Source: G965247265 sp965247265 (GTDB lineage: Bacteria > Pseudomonadota > Gammaproteobacteria > UBA4575). Taken from it: a DNA stretch of 64,000 nt. The stretch lies in the NCBI GenBank assembly GCA_965247265.1, contig OZ252002.1, forward strand, positions 1 through 64,000. Reading direction: 5' to 3'. The notes under the pieces are model-generated. The model was not told where the DNA came from. It did no database searches and was given only the letters and a program-made list of their open reading frames with translations. Positions 8,860-18,435 of this stretch are shown here, in pieces; position 1 is the first letter of the stretch; each line of letters opens with the position of its first letter. The position numbers were made by a program, and so were the translations under genes.

Positions 8860-10128
8860 ATGCAGATATCACCACAAAGCCCCTCTGTACAATATAAATT
8901 ATTTTTATTTTTAATAAGTCCTATTCCGTTTTTATATACGATTTATCGCTCATTAAAAGATGGTGGGTATTCGTATTTAATGCAGCGTTTTGGCCTTAAC
9001 TACACATCTTTACCCACTCAAACAGTTTTATTACATTGCGCCTCGGTTGGAGAAGTTAACGCCGCTAAACCTTTAATACATGAACTATCAAAAATTAATC
9101 CTGAGATATCTTTTATCATATCTACTAACACACCGACTGGCGGTCAACTAGTAAATAGTATACAAAATGAAAATATTTCACATGCGTACTTGCCCCTTGA
9201 TTATACATATTTAGTTAAAGCGTTCTTAAAACGCATCAATCCAATATGTGTTCTAATATTTGAAACAGAGATTTGGCCGACACTAATTTATCAAACTGCA
9301 ATTAAAAATGTTCCTATTGTAATTATTAATGGCAGACTAAGCCCAAAAACCACCGATGTTAATGACATAGTTTTAAAGGAATACTGTCGCTCACTTAAAA
9401 ACCTTACACTTCTATTAACGCGCTCAAACGAGGATCGAGATAACTATATAAAAATTGGAGCAAAAAACGCATCTACTCATACTGTTGGTAATTTAAAGTA
9501 CTCAAGCACTTTTACTGCCACATCTAATTTGCCCTGCACAACCATTAAGCGTCCTTTTTTCTTAGCCGCCTCAACACATGATGATGAAGAACTGCAAATC
9601 ACTCAACATATTGAAATTCTAAAGCGTAAAAATATTTTACTTGCTATCGCACCTCGTCACCCTGATCGCAGTAAACAAATTTCTCAAAAACTGAAAACCC
9701 ATAAGTTCAACATTGCTATTCGTAGCAATAAAGACAAAATCACAGATAAAACAGACATCTATATTGTAGACACACTTGGCGAATTAGATATGTATTACAA
9801 TGAGGCCGCATTAGTTTTTGTAGGAGGATCGCTTATTCAAAGAGGGGGGCATAACATCCTTGAGCCTGCAAGTTTTGGTAAATGCATATTAGTAGGGCCA
9901 CACACAGAAAATTTTGCACTTGAAACTGCAGAACTATTAAAAGCAAATGGAATAATTCAAGTAACTGATACTCACGACTTAGGTGTCAAGTTAATTCATT
10001 TGCTTAACAACGATGAAGAGAGAATTCAGTTTGGTATAAATGCACAAACATTTATTAGAGAGAAAAAAAACGTGTTGAAAGATTACATCAATTATATTCA
10101 GCCGCTTATCCAATTTCCACATAATTAG
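8860..10128 (+). CDS. waaA: 3-deoxy-D-manno-octulosonic acid transferase
   Basis: WaaA (KdtA) transfers Kdo from CMP-Kdo to lipid IVA, the first LPS core step, on the cytoplasmic membrane. The product (422 residues from the ATG at 8860) has an N-terminal membrane anchor (FLFLISPIPFLYTIYRSL), the GT30 motif LLHCASVGEVNAAKPL with the conserved glutamate, FETEIWPTLI, and the C-terminal donor site FVGGSLIQRGGHNILEPA. A TTG at 8842 would give six more residues inside tolC; the ATG fits the family N-terminus better. Its stop overlaps the convergent kdkA stop by 4 bp. The presence of a Kdo kinase gene next door suggests a single phosphorylated Kdo, as in Haemophilus, so WaaA may be monofunctional (inference). 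Confidence 0.93.
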   Translation: MQISPQSPSVQYKLFLFLISPIPFLYTIYRSLKDGGYSYLMQRFGLNYTSLPTQTVLLHCASVGEVNAAKPLIHELSKINPEISFIISTNTPTGGQLVNSIQNENISHAYLPLDYTYLVKAFLKRINPICVLIFETEIWPTLIYQTAIKNVPIVIINGRLSPKTTDVNDIVLKEYCRSLKNLTLLLTRSNEDRDNYIKIGAKNASTHTVGNLKYSSTFTATSNLPCTTIKRPFFLAASTHDDEELQITQHIEILKRKNILLAIAPRHPDRSKQISQKLKTHKFNIAIRSNKDKITDKTDIYIVDTLGELDMYYNEAALVFVGGSLIQRGGHNILEPASFGKCILVGPHTENFALETAELLKANGIIQVTDTHDLGVKLIHLLNNDEERIQFGINAQTFIREKKNVLKDYINYIQPLIQFPHN

Positions 10129-10862
10129 TCTCTTTTATACCCTTCCAAAAATGCATCAAAATCTTGATCCGTATAGTAAAATGTTGTCTTTGTTTTTTTT
10201 AATTTTTCTAAAGATCTAACTAGCCTATTAATGTTCTCTTTTCTCCAAAATCCAGATTTTTCTTCAATTTTCGACTTATCAAAATCAATAAGAAATACAC
10301 TATTATCTTCATTAAGTAATATATTATGTGCATTCAAATCAATATGGTTACAATTTACATTGTGAAATTTCTTGACTACTGAGCCAATATTTTCCCAATT
10401 TACTTTCGTAATTGCATTTTTAATCAATATTGAACTAAGTGAATACGATTTAGGTATCAGCTGTGTGATAAGATCAGCAGAATAAACTAAACCTGTTTTA
10501 CACACATGCGCAGCAATCGGTGTGGGTACCGGAAGACCCTGCTCTTGCAATTTTGATAAAACCTGTAACTCGCGCAATGCTCTAGATCTATTTAGACCTT
10601 GCCAAATGTATCTATCACTTACTAATTTTGCAACTGATCCGCCCCGATAGTAATGACGTAATACAAGAGACATTTCATCAAAGCGAAACACATGCACACT
10701 CCCTCTTTTTTGGCCATCTATGGATGTATGCAGTTTACATTCATAAGAAGGATTCGAATAAATATGTTTTCGACTAAAAAGATCGAGGGGAAATTCATTA
10801 GTCAATGACTTATTAAAAATAACAGTTTTATTTCCATAACATTTAAATTCGAATGAATTCAT
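10125..10862 (-). CDS. kdkA: 3-deoxy-D-manno-octulosonic acid kinase
   Basis: KdkA phosphorylates position 4 of the Kdo attached to lipid A. The 245-residue protein shows the family features: FRFDEMSLVLRHYYRGGSVAKL, GLPVPTPIA, and the kinase catalytic elements HIDLNAHNILL (the catalytic aspartate and asparagine) and FLIDFDKS (metal-binding aspartate). It is convergent with waaA and divergent from the GT9 gene, 45 bp apart. The same waaA/kdkA association is known in Haemophilus and Vibrio-type cores, which carry one phosphorylated Kdo. Confidence 0.9.
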   Translation of the reverse strand: MNSFEFKCYGNKTVIFNKSLTNEFPLDLFSRKHIYSNPSYECKLHTSIDGQKRGSVHVFRFDEMSLVLRHYYRGGSVAKLVSDRYIWQGLNRSRALRELQVLSKLQEQGLPVPTPIAAHVCKTGLVYSADLITQLIPKSYSLSSILIKNAITKVNWENIGSVVKKFHNVNCNHIDLNAHNILLNEDNSVFLIDFDKSKIEEKSGFWRKENINRLVRSLEKLKKTKTTFYYTDQDFDAFLEGYKRD

Positions 10863-10907
10863 ATAAACTAATTGTTAATCTATTTATTTAGATATTTTTA
10901 TTTGATA

Positions 10908-11948
10908 ATGAATATACCACCAAAATCGATATGCATTTTAAGGCTCTCGGCTGTTGGAGATGTCGCGCATATGATTCCAGTTGTACGCACCATACAAAAA
11001 TATTGGCCAAACACTGAACTTACATGGATTATAGGTAAAAATGAAGCCCGTCTTGTAAAAGATATGCCTAATATTGAAATCATAGAATTTGATAAATCCG
11101 AAATAATTGGAAGCACAAAAAATATATTGAACACATTCAAAAATCGAGAGTTTGATGTTCTACTTTGTGCACAGGTCTCATTACGCGCTAATTACATTAG
11201 CACACTGGTACCAGCAACACTTAAACTTGGATACGATACGGAACGTTCAAAAGATTTTCATTCATTATTTATCGATCAACACATTAAAGTGACACCCGAG
11301 CAACATGTTTTAGATAGCTTTTTCAGCTTTATCGAATACTTGGGATTACATGATCGAGAAATGAGTTGGAAATATAGTATCTCTGATGAATCGTATCAAT
11401 TTGCGGCACAACATCTAAGCGATCAAAAATTCAACGTGGTTATCAGCCCTTGCTCAAGCCACGCGCTTCGAAACTGGCTCCCAGATCGATATGCAAAAGT
11501 TGCAGACTATGCAGCCCAAAAGCTCAATGCACAAATTGTACTATGCGGTGGGCCGTCTAAAGCTGAAAATCAGATGGGCGATGAGATTGAACAACAAATG
11601 AAAACAAAGTCTATAAATTTAATTGGTAAAGATTCTTTAAACAAATTTCTTGCATTGTTACAAAAAGCAGATGTACTTATTTCACCAGACTCTGGACCGG
11701 TACATTTGGCTACCGGCCTGGGTACACCATCGCTTGGACTGTATGCCGCCAGCAATTCCAAAAGAAGCGGCCCATACTTCAATCAACAATGGTGTATAGA
11801 CAAATATGATGAGGCTGCAAAAAAATTTAAACACAAATCTTCCGGTGAATTAAAATGGGGCACAAAGATAGAATATCCTGGAGTAATGGACTTAATCCAT
11901 ACAGACGAAGTTATCACTAAAATTGACAGATTCGCTCAGCAACTATAG
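10908..11948 (+). CDS. GT9 heptosyltransferase, likely heptosyltransferase I
   Basis: This 346-residue glycosyltransferase family 9 protein starts ICILRLSAVGDVAHMIPVVR, the motif of LPS heptosyltransferases, and ends with the donor-site segment ISPDSGPVHLATGLGTPSLGLYAASN. The acceptor could be Kdo or phospho-Kdo, which would make it heptosyltransferase I (WaaC or OpsX type); I infer this because waaF is already present and kdkA is adjacent. The ATG at 10908 was preferred over the TTG at 10872 because the family motif then begins within the first ten residues. DUF6165 gene follows after 14 bp. Confidence 0.85.
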   Translation: MNIPPKSICILRLSAVGDVAHMIPVVRTIQKYWPNTELTWIIGKNEARLVKDMPNIEIIEFDKSEIIGSTKNILNTFKNREFDVLLCAQVSLRANYISTLVPATLKLGYDTERSKDFHSLFIDQHIKVTPEQHVLDSFFSFIEYLGLHDREMSWKYSISDESYQFAAQHLSDQKFNVVISPCSSHALRNWLPDRYAKVADYAAQKLNAQIVLCGGPSKAENQMGDEIEQQMKTKSINLIGKDSLNKFLALLQKADVLISPDSGPVHLATGLGTPSLGLYAASNSKRSGPYFNQQWCIDKYDEAAKKFKHKSSGELKWGTKIEYPGVMDLIHTDEVITKIDRFAQQL

Positions 11949-11962
11949 TTACAAAATTAATT

Positions 11963-12352
11963 GTGGACAACATAAACATACCCATTTCACCTAGCGAGCT
12001 ATTAGATAAAATTACTATTCTAGAAATTAAAATGGTACAAATCAACGATGCAAGTAAATTAAAAAATATTGAAAATGAGTTACAGCTATTGAGTAAAATT
12101 TGGGATCAGTTTTGTACAAACAATGAAGCTCTAAATTTACTCAAACAAGAACTTAAAGAAAGAAATAAAAATCTATGGGATATAGAAGATCAAATTCGAA
12201 TCAAAGAATCGAACAAAGAGTTTGATTCTGATTTCATTGAGCTTGCGCGGTCGGTATATTTTGAAAATGATAAGCGCGCAAATACAAAAAGGAAGATTAA
12301 TACGCTATTAGGATCAGAATTGATAGAAGAAAAATCTTACGCTGATTATTAA
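11963..12352 (+). CDS. DUF6165 family protein
   Basis: The 129-residue soluble protein opens with ISPSELLDKITILEIK, which I recognise as the hallmark of the DUF6165 family, small helical proteins often encoded among LPS and glycosyltransferase genes. The remainder is charged and strongly helical (LKQELKERNKNLWDIEDQI), consistent with a coiled coil. No catalytic motif is visible. It starts with GTG 14 bp after the GT9 gene and is presumably co-transcribed, so a role in core assembly or regulation is likely but unproven. Confidence 0.72.
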   Translation: MDNINIPISPSELLDKITILEIKMVQINDASKLKNIENELQLLSKIWDQFCTNNEALNLLKQELKERNKNLWDIEDQIRIKESNKEFDSDFIELARSVYFENDKRANTKRKINTLLGSELIEEKSYADY

Positions 12353-12367
12353 TATTAGATGATTCAT

Positions 12368-13060
12368 TCAATGTTTCCGATTTCTATACCACATAGATAA
12401 AACATACATCATGATGAACAAAGCCAACAAGCATTCTTTAGTTTCTCCTGCACGTATATTTAGAAATAGTGGCATCTCTATATTAAGTATTTCAAATGAT
12501 TTTTCGAACCAGCTTACTAATAATGAAAGTAATGCTGAAGGTATACATATATATGTTGGCCAAATCCAATAATTGATACTACTTGGATTAAATTTTTTAT
12601 TTTTAATCCAATTAATAAATGGCACCAATACGCCACCTAATAAGGCGGCTGTTGATAAAATTGCACGTGGAATCTGGTCGAAAATTGCACTTGTATTATG
12701 AATATTTGTTTCTTGCTGATCATTAACTAAAGACCACGATTCTGGAGTTGCCCAGCCAAAATAATGCTGACCCCAACTTATTTCCTCGCCCAAATAATAT
12801 ACGCAACCAAGTAGGTACAGAAGTATCCAGTAATTCAACATGGTTGGACGCGTAATTCTTAGATTTTTAGAAAATATAAGAAATAGAATACAAAACAATA
12901 TAGCGATCAGTAAGAATAAGACTGTAAAATTTTCAATTAATCCCATTTCTCCATAAATGAACCGATCCGTCTGAGCCCCAATTAAGCGTGCTAAATATGG
13001 CAAAATAGCGACAGTAATAGGTAAATATAGCCATAATATTTTGGGTATGTCTTTATTCAT
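12368..13060 (-). CDS. Conserved multi-pass membrane protein, unknown function
   Basis: The 230-residue protein has about six hydrophobic segments. Between segments lies the striking polar stretch LGEEISWGQHYFGW followed by NDQQETNIHN, where paired glutamates, histidines and asparagines could form a metal or catalytic site at the membrane surface. I recall this GEEISWGQ...NxQxExNxHN pattern from uncharacterised membrane proteins in many bacteria, but no function. An ATG at 13060 lies 4 bp after the stop of the upstream kinase-like gene, so the two are probably translated together; a longer form from 13099 would overlap that gene. The setting suggests envelope polysaccharide work. Confidence 0.75.
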   Translation of the reverse strand: MNKDIPKILWLYLPITVAILPYLARLIGAQTDRFIYGEMGLIENFTVLFLLIAILFCILFLIFSKNLRITRPTMLNYWILLYLLGCVYYLGEEISWGQHYFGWATPESWSLVNDQQETNIHNTSAIFDQIPRAILSTAALLGGVLVPFINWIKNKKFNPSSINYWIWPTYICIPSALLSLLVSWFEKSFEILNIEMPLFLNIRAGETKECLLALFIMMYVLSMWYRNRKH

Positions 13061-13064
13061 TAAT

Positions 13065-13694
13065 TTAGTTCTTACCAATCCATATTCGTCTTTCTCCACG
13101 TCTTTCCCAATTTTTCAAGCTTCTATAATCTCGATGTGATTTTTTACGAATTCCTAACTTCAATGCTAGCTTTATGAATACATTTGGAGGAAATAAATAC
13201 TGGGGCATCATATTAAAATCATATAATTTTGGCTGCCAGCTTCCACGATCATTATTGACAATAACATTTCCAACACTAATATCTAAATCATGCACACCGA
13301 TGCGTTCTGCCTCTTGAACAATTTTATAGCCAGCTTCTAGTGCCTCATTAGGTAAATAACCAAGTTCAACAATCAAGTCTTCCAGGATAACTCCCGGCAC
13401 ATATTCCTGTATCATTGAGTGCGTATAGCTACTAGTGAGAGTATAGACTCTTAACGGCTTTGCAATGAAGCTTGCTAGTTTTGGCGAGTTAAAAAGGGCA
13501 GCATTACGCTCATATTCATGCTGTGCAATATCTACTTTGTATTTAGTTAAGTATTTTTTAGTAGCTTCATTTTTATAAACTTTGACGATAACGTATTTTC
13601 TACCTAATTCTGCTTTATAAACATTTGCTCGTCTCCCCTTTCCTATATAACTTGTAACTTCAATATCGTCGGGCAATATAAGATTATTTTGCAT
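13065..13694 (-). CDS. Kinase-fold protein, LPS-core kinase-like
   Basis: The 209-residue protein has a small protein-kinase-like fold: a nucleotide loop IGKGRRANVYKAE, the lysine strand YVIVKVYK, a catalytic loop HDLDISVGNVIV and a metal-binding YDFN in place of the usual DFG. Such compact kinases (RIO, YrbL, WaaP and InaA relatives) phosphorylate sugars or proteins. Position between waaA-kdkA and a WaaP-like gene favours an LPS core substrate, as inference. The C-terminal end is rich in arginine and lysine (RDYRSLKNWERRGERR), suitable for contact with membrane phosphates. The gene is upstream of, and coupled to, the membrane protein ending at 12368. Confidence 0.7.
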   Translation of the reverse strand: MQNNLILPDDIEVTSYIGKGRRANVYKAELGRKYVIVKVYKNEATKKYLTKYKVDIAQHEYERNAALFNSPKLASFIAKPLRVYTLTSSYTHSMIQEYVPGVILEDLIVELGYLPNEALEAGYKIVQEAERIGVHDLDISVGNVIVNNDRGSWQPKLYDFNMMPQYLFPPNVFIKLALKLGIRKKSHRDYRSLKNWERRGERRIWIGKN

Positions 13695-13839
13695 AATATA
13701 TTTTGGCTTATTCCTGCATGACTTTATTATCGAATTCAGTGTTATTTTTAATTTTCATAATTATTTTTGCCCCATACTATTATATGACTAATAATTGTTA
13801 TAATTCAGCATATGGAAATGCTTTTTCGTATAGAAATTC

Positions 13840-14730
13840 ATGAATATTAAAAAAAGTGAGATAACCTTTTGCGATGAAGGGAAAGGAATTTATGTTTTAG
13901 CGCCAAATATTTCAAATGAAACAGAATTATTTGACTGGATAAAAGACAAAAAATACAAAACTTATGTCAATCAAAATTTTAGAATGACTCGTCATACACG
14001 AAAAAGAAATCGCCTATATGCATTCAATCATCCTATCCTAGAAACCGAGGTCATTCTAAAAATTTCAAAGATTGACAGCAAGTATAATTTTTTTAGAAGG
14101 GTTAATTTATATATTTCCACGTTTTTTAATGATTATAATTTTCGCGCTTTTAAAGGCGCTTGCCTACTGAAAAATAAAGGCTTTGCGTGTGCCAACCCTA
14201 TTGCATATTGGCAGGATTCAAATAAATTATTTTCCAATACTAGCTATTACTTATACGAAAAAATTCAAGCCGACTATTCACTGCACAGTTTTTCGCAGCA
14301 ATTAGCTACTCTTGATAAAAATATTACAAATGAACTATTTATTTTGCTAGCAAAAAAAGTAACAGCTATTGTACGCAGCATTCACGATGCAGGATATAGA
14401 CAAGGTGACCCACATCCTGGAAACTTTTTAATCACTATGGCCCCTTATAGCAATGAAAATATAACTTATAAAAATATTAGCGAATCAGAAGTTTTCATAA
14501 TCGATCTAGATAAATTCAATAAACCATTTATTATGGAAAAACATATGAAGCGTTTTTTCGATTTGAAGTGCATGCGCCGCTGTACATTAGGGCCATTTAA
14601 TCATGATGAAATGCTTAAATTTTATTTACAACATGAATATACAAGCTTTTGGAGGTCTGTTTTAAAATTTTGGATCCTAGGGGGATTTAATATTTTAAAG
14701 TGGTTTAAACCACCTAAAAGAGGAAGATAA
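13840..14730 (+). CDS. Lipopolysaccharide kinase (WaaP/Kdo kinase) family protein
   Basis: The 296-residue protein carries a catalytic loop HDAGYRQGDPHPGNFLI and a metal-binding VFIIDLDKFN, the arrangement of the WaaP/KdkA/InaA family. The upstream region FRMTRHTRKRNRLYAF and EVILKISK may supply the nucleotide lysine. Heptose kinases of this type phosphorylate LPS inner-core sugars on the cytoplasmic side. The C-terminus ends with basic residues (FKPPKRGR). It is the third kinase-fold gene within 4.6 kb. It stands alone on the plus strand, divergent from the preceding kinase gene and convergent with hldE. Confidence 0.75.
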   Translation: MNIKKSEITFCDEGKGIYVLAPNISNETELFDWIKDKKYKTYVNQNFRMTRHTRKRNRLYAFNHPILETEVILKISKIDSKYNFFRRVNLYISTFFNDYNFRAFKGACLLKNKGFACANPIAYWQDSNKLFSNTSYYLYEKIQADYSLHSFSQQLATLDKNITNELFILLAKKVTAIVRSIHDAGYRQGDPHPGNFLITMAPYSNENITYKNISESEVFIIDLDKFNKPFIMEKHMKRFFDLKCMRRCTLGPFNHDEMLKFYLQHEYTSFWRSVLKFWILGGFNILKWFKPPKRGR

Positions 14731-14768
14731 CATTATCAATATAATTGACATTACCCAATACTCAAACG

Positions 14769-16199
14769 TTAGTTTTTATCATTTTTAATTCTAGATATGA
14801 GATCCGTTGTAGAGTGCATGCTCAAATATTCTAATATTTTAACTACTCCCCCATTTTCTCTAACAACTTTACCACCTTCAACTTCATCAATTTCATAGTC
14901 CCCTCCTTTTACCAAAATTTCTGGTAATAATTCGCTTATAAGATTTGAGGGAGTATCTTCATCGAAGCTAATAAGCCAATCAACACTTTGCAGCCCTGAC
15001 AAAACTGTTAATCGATCTTTTAGTATATTAATTGGTCTTGAAGCACCTTTTATCCTTATTACAGATTCATCTGTATTGACTGCTACAATTAAACAATCAC
15101 CAAGTTCACGCGCACTCGCCAAATATTCAATATGACCTGGATGCAAAATATCGAAACACCCATTCGTCATTACAACTTTTTTGCCTTTTTTACGTAATTT
15201 TGAAACTTTATTTAATAAATTTTCTTTATTAATTATCTTACTATTCAAGTTACCATTTCTAAAAAGTTCATTTTCTAGTTCGCTTTTACTCACCACAGCC
15301 GCCCCAAGCTTCCCAACTACGACACTCGCGGCCACATTCGCAATGTTGGCGGCATCTTCTAACGGAATGCCCGCCGCATAGGAGGTAGCTACAACTGAAA
15401 TAAACGTGTCGCCTGCGCCAGTGACGTCAAATACTTCTTTGGCTCTAGCTGGAAAATTTATAGGCTCCGAATTCTTCCGTAACAAGGTAACTCCTTTCTC
15501 ACTACGCGTGATTATTAACGCTTCTAGTTCAAGACTGTTTATTAAATTGTTACCTTTGATCGCTACGTCATTTTCAGTGTTGCACTCCCCAACAATTGCA
15601 AAAAATTCAGACTGATTAGGCGTTATCGCCGTAGCACCACGATATTTAGAAAATTCATTACCTTTTGGATCAACAAAAATTGGAACCTTTTTTTCTTTTG
15701 AGAGTTGTATAAGTTTATTAACGTCTGAAAGAACACCTTTACCATAATCTGATAACACCATCACATCATGATTTGATATTAATTCTGATGTTTTTTCCTC
15801 AATCTTATCGATACTTTGACCAGAAAAATTACTCTCAAAGTCTAAACGGATTAATTGCTGATGCCGACTCATAACACGTAGCTTAGTTACCGTTTCACCG
15901 GCGTCATCTTTAACACATTGTAAAAATATCTGATCATCTAAAAGCAATTTTTCTAATCGCTTGCCATATGAATCGTTTCCGACTAATCCAACCAACGTAC
16001 ATTGAGCACCCAAAGCAGTGATGCTTCGCGCAACATTTCCAGCGCCACCCGGCCGCTCTTCTACTGATTCCACACAAACTATAGGAACAGGCGCCTCAGG
16101 TGAAATTCTCCCTGCATCACCACTCCAATAGCGATCTAACATAAGATCGCCAACGACAAGAATTTTAGTTTTTGAAAAGTCGGGAATAATTCTATTCAT
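14769..16199 (-). CDS. hldE: Bifunctional heptose-7-phosphate kinase / heptose-1-phosphate adenylyltransferase
   Basis: HldE makes ADP-heptose for the LPS inner core: its N-terminal kinase phosphorylates D-glycero-D-manno-heptose 7-phosphate at C1 and its C-terminal domain adenylylates the later intermediate. The 476-residue protein has a PfkB/ribokinase domain (LVVGDLMLDRYW, RPGGAGNVARSI, FDVTGAGDTFISV near residue 260) and a nucleotidyltransferase domain (VVMTNGCFDILHPGHIEYL near residue 345). Both active sites look intact and the length matches E. coli HldE (477). It is the last gene of a minus-strand run with the GT2 and ligase genes, 16 bp apart from the GT2 gene. Confidence 0.96.
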   Translation of the reverse strand: MNRIIPDFSKTKILVVGDLMLDRYWSGDAGRISPEAPVPIVCVESVEERPGGAGNVARSITALGAQCTLVGLVGNDSYGKRLEKLLLDDQIFLQCVKDDAGETVTKLRVMSRHQQLIRLDFESNFSGQSIDKIEEKTSELISNHDVMVLSDYGKGVLSDVNKLIQLSKEKKVPIFVDPKGNEFSKYRGATAITPNQSEFFAIVGECNTENDVAIKGNNLINSLELEALIITRSEKGVTLLRKNSEPINFPARAKEVFDVTGAGDTFISVVATSYAAGIPLEDAANIANVAASVVVGKLGAAVVSKSELENELFRNGNLNSKIINKENLLNKVSKLRKKGKKVVMTNGCFDILHPGHIEYLASARELGDCLIVAVNTDESVIRIKGASRPINILKDRLTVLSGLQSVDWLISFDEDTPSNLISELLPEILVKGGDYEIDEVEGGKVVRENGGVVKILEYLSMHSTTDLISRIKNDKN

Positions 16200-16215
16200 A
16201 ACATTGACAAATAAG

Positions 16216-17025
16216 TCAGCGGTATTGCGACACGCCGCGAGTTGCTTGAATGTTTTCAGATTCTTTGGCCAACTTTAATCTTCTAACATTTTCCGAGAGC
16301 TGAGCACGATCGTTCAAAGGATGCCATAAATGAAAAACAGTTACAGCATATACTCCTTCTTTTCGTCGCACATTGTTTTTGATAAGCCTCACTGCTAAAT
16401 CAGCATCCTCATGCCCCCAACCAACATAGTCCTCATTGAAACCATTAACTTCAATAAAATCCTTTCTCCACATCCCTAAATTACATGTCTTTACGCCGAA
16501 CCAATCTTTCCCCTTTAGTTTACGCAATCTGCCAAGCGGAATCTTAAGCAAAGGAAACAATCTGTTAATCTTTTTATTCACTCGAAATCTAAACAAGTCA
16601 GTCATTGATAAATTAGCCATATCTAATTTATCTTCAATAAAAGTTCTAGTGAATTTTTCACTTAACATGACACGATTCCCACGCACAAAGTAACCTGATT
16701 CTGCAAGGGCTAAATGCTTTTCTATAAAATCAGGGAATACCAAACAATCACCATCCAAAAATATTAAATATTCCGCTTCAGACATCGCTACTGCTTTATT
16801 ACGAATTTCTGCAGCACGAAAACCATGATCTTCTTGCCATACATGGTCTAATTTATATTTTGATTTTAATCGAAATGCGTCTATAACTTTATATGTGTCT
16901 GTTGAAGAACCATCATCTGCAACAATTACATTGAATGCACTATTGCTTTGATTATTAAGAGAGTTTAGCACGCAACCAAGCGCATCAGGTCGATTATATG
17001 TACTAATAATAAATGAAGTATTCAT
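16216..17025 (-). CDS. GT2 family glycosyltransferase
   Basis: The 269-residue protein is an inverting GT-A glycosyltransferase: SFIISTYNRPDAL at the N-terminus, VADDGSSTD, and the metal-binding LIFLDGDCLV. The C-terminal GWGHEDADLAVRLI is the glycosyltransferase-family ED motif that supplies the catalytic base. No membrane segment is present, so it works in the cytosol or at the membrane face. Placement between the O-antigen-ligase-like gene and hldE suggests it extends the LPS outer core. Donor and acceptor cannot be told. Confidence 0.85.
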   Translation of the reverse strand: MNTSFIISTYNRPDALGCVLNSLNNQSNSAFNVIVADDGSSTDTYKVIDAFRLKSKYKLDHVWQEDHGFRAAEIRNKAVAMSEAEYLIFLDGDCLVFPDFIEKHLALAESGYFVRGNRVMLSEKFTRTFIEDKLDMANLSMTDLFRFRVNKKINRLFPLLKIPLGRLRKLKGKDWFGVKTCNLGMWRKDFIEVNGFNEDYVGWGHEDADLAVRLIKNNVRRKEGVYAVTVFHLWHPLNDRAQLSENVRRLKLAKESENIQATRGVSQYR

Positions 17026-17072
17026 TAATTATAAATTTATAACTTTCCAATAATATAAATAAAATATTTTAC

Positions 17073-18389
17073 TTAGCTTTCAATACGGCTGAATTTCTCA
17101 CGTAATATTTGATAGGAATTACTTACGAATACAAGATGCAATATTAAAAATATTGAAATTGAGTTATTAATATTTATCCAAGTATGGAACATGCCAAATA
17201 ATAAAAAACAAATTGAGACTGTAATGCCTGATAATGCATATAATTCTAATCTTTTATGTTTAAGTCTGCGTTTTAGAATTGATACATAGCAATAAAGAGG
17301 TGCAAAGCACACCGCGAGCAACAATCCAATAAAACCAACTATCCCTGCTTCTGCCAGAACATTTACATAAATATTATGAGGCGATGTAACTAAAAATTCG
17401 TCATTAATTAAAGTCATGCCACTTTCCATAAGCAACTGCACATCATATGCATAATCACTAAGCCCCGTCCCAAATATTGGTGACTGTAAAAACACTAGCC
17501 ATCCAGCATGCAGTAAATGAGGTCTTAGCCCCCAAGATGTGTAGTAATTTCCAATTGGATCTTGCATTAATGCTTTTAGTTCAAGATACCCTTGCATATA
17601 TACTTGGGCAATTTTAGAACTTGGGTGAACGAAAATTGCGGCTATAATCAAAAATGCTAGAAAAAGTAATAATGCCGTCTTTTTATCAATGTTATTTCTG
17701 TAGTAATAAGCCAACATGCCTATAAATGGAAATACAGACAACATCGCTGATCGGGTTTGATTGACGCCTATTGCATACATAATGATGACTAACGAAATCA
17801 AGCTTAATGCAAAAAATATCGTTTTCCGCCATTCAAACATGACGGCAAGTACTAATAGTAAAAAAAACGTCATTGCTGTTAGGCCAAAACGCGCTGCATT
17901 TCTTGCACCTGAAGGGCGATATGCATCTAAAATATGATACTGGAAAACAGCAACTAAACCCATTACAGCACACCCTATTACCAACCCCCAAATTAACCAT
18001 GGACCAAGCTCTAATGCAAATCTTCGCACTAGAATATAAATTGGTACAAACACAGAAAACCTTATATATTTTTCATATGAACTAAAACTTTCATTAATAT
18101 CACTACTATTAATAAAACTAAATCCGACAAATATTGTAAATAAAAGAAAGCAAGATAGAAGAACTCTTTCTTCTCTAAGTAGAAATCCCCATGTCTTCCA
18201 GCCAAAAACCAAACCTAGAATAAATAGAAAAAAATAAATTGTTGTAGCGCCTGACCCTACAGTGACAACAACTGACGGTAATATAAAAACTGTTAACCCA
18301 ACTAAAATATTTAACAGTCTATTAGCATTTAATGCTTTTATGTCTTGCAAATTTCCAAATTTATTGAATATGGTATTAATATTTATCAA
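17073..18389 (-). CDS. O-antigen ligase / polymerase family membrane protein
   Basis: This 438-residue protein has about 12 hydrophobic helices and a large periplasmic loop ending in the signature SPHNIYVNVLAEAGIVGF, which marks the Wzy_C/WaaL superfamily. WaaL attaches O-antigen or capsule repeats to the lipid A core on the periplasmic side; Wzy polymerises repeats. The location inside a core-biosynthesis cluster favours the ligase, but the two cannot be separated reliably by eye. There is no usable ATG, so TTG at 18389 is taken as start. It lies 46 bp downstream of ilvE on the same strand. Confidence 0.82.
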   Translation of the reverse strand: MININTIFNKFGNLQDIKALNANRLLNILVGLTVFILPSVVVTVGSGATTIYFFLFILGLVFGWKTWGFLLREERVLLSCFLLFTIFVGFSFINSSDINESFSSYEKYIRFSVFVPIYILVRRFALELGPWLIWGLVIGCAVMGLVAVFQYHILDAYRPSGARNAARFGLTAMTFFLLLVLAVMFEWRKTIFFALSLISLVIIMYAIGVNQTRSAMLSVFPFIGMLAYYYRNNIDKKTALLLFLAFLIIAAIFVHPSSKIAQVYMQGYLELKALMQDPIGNYYTSWGLRPHLLHAGWLVFLQSPIFGTGLSDYAYDVQLLMESGMTLINDEFLVTSPHNIYVNVLAEAGIVGFIGLLLAVCFAPLYCYVSILKRRLKHKRLELYALSGITVSICFLLFGMFHTWININNSISIFLILHLVFVSNSYQILREKFSRIES

Positions 18390-18435
18390 TTACGTTTTCA
18401 TTGTTACAAATGACAACCACTTGCTATCAATCAAA

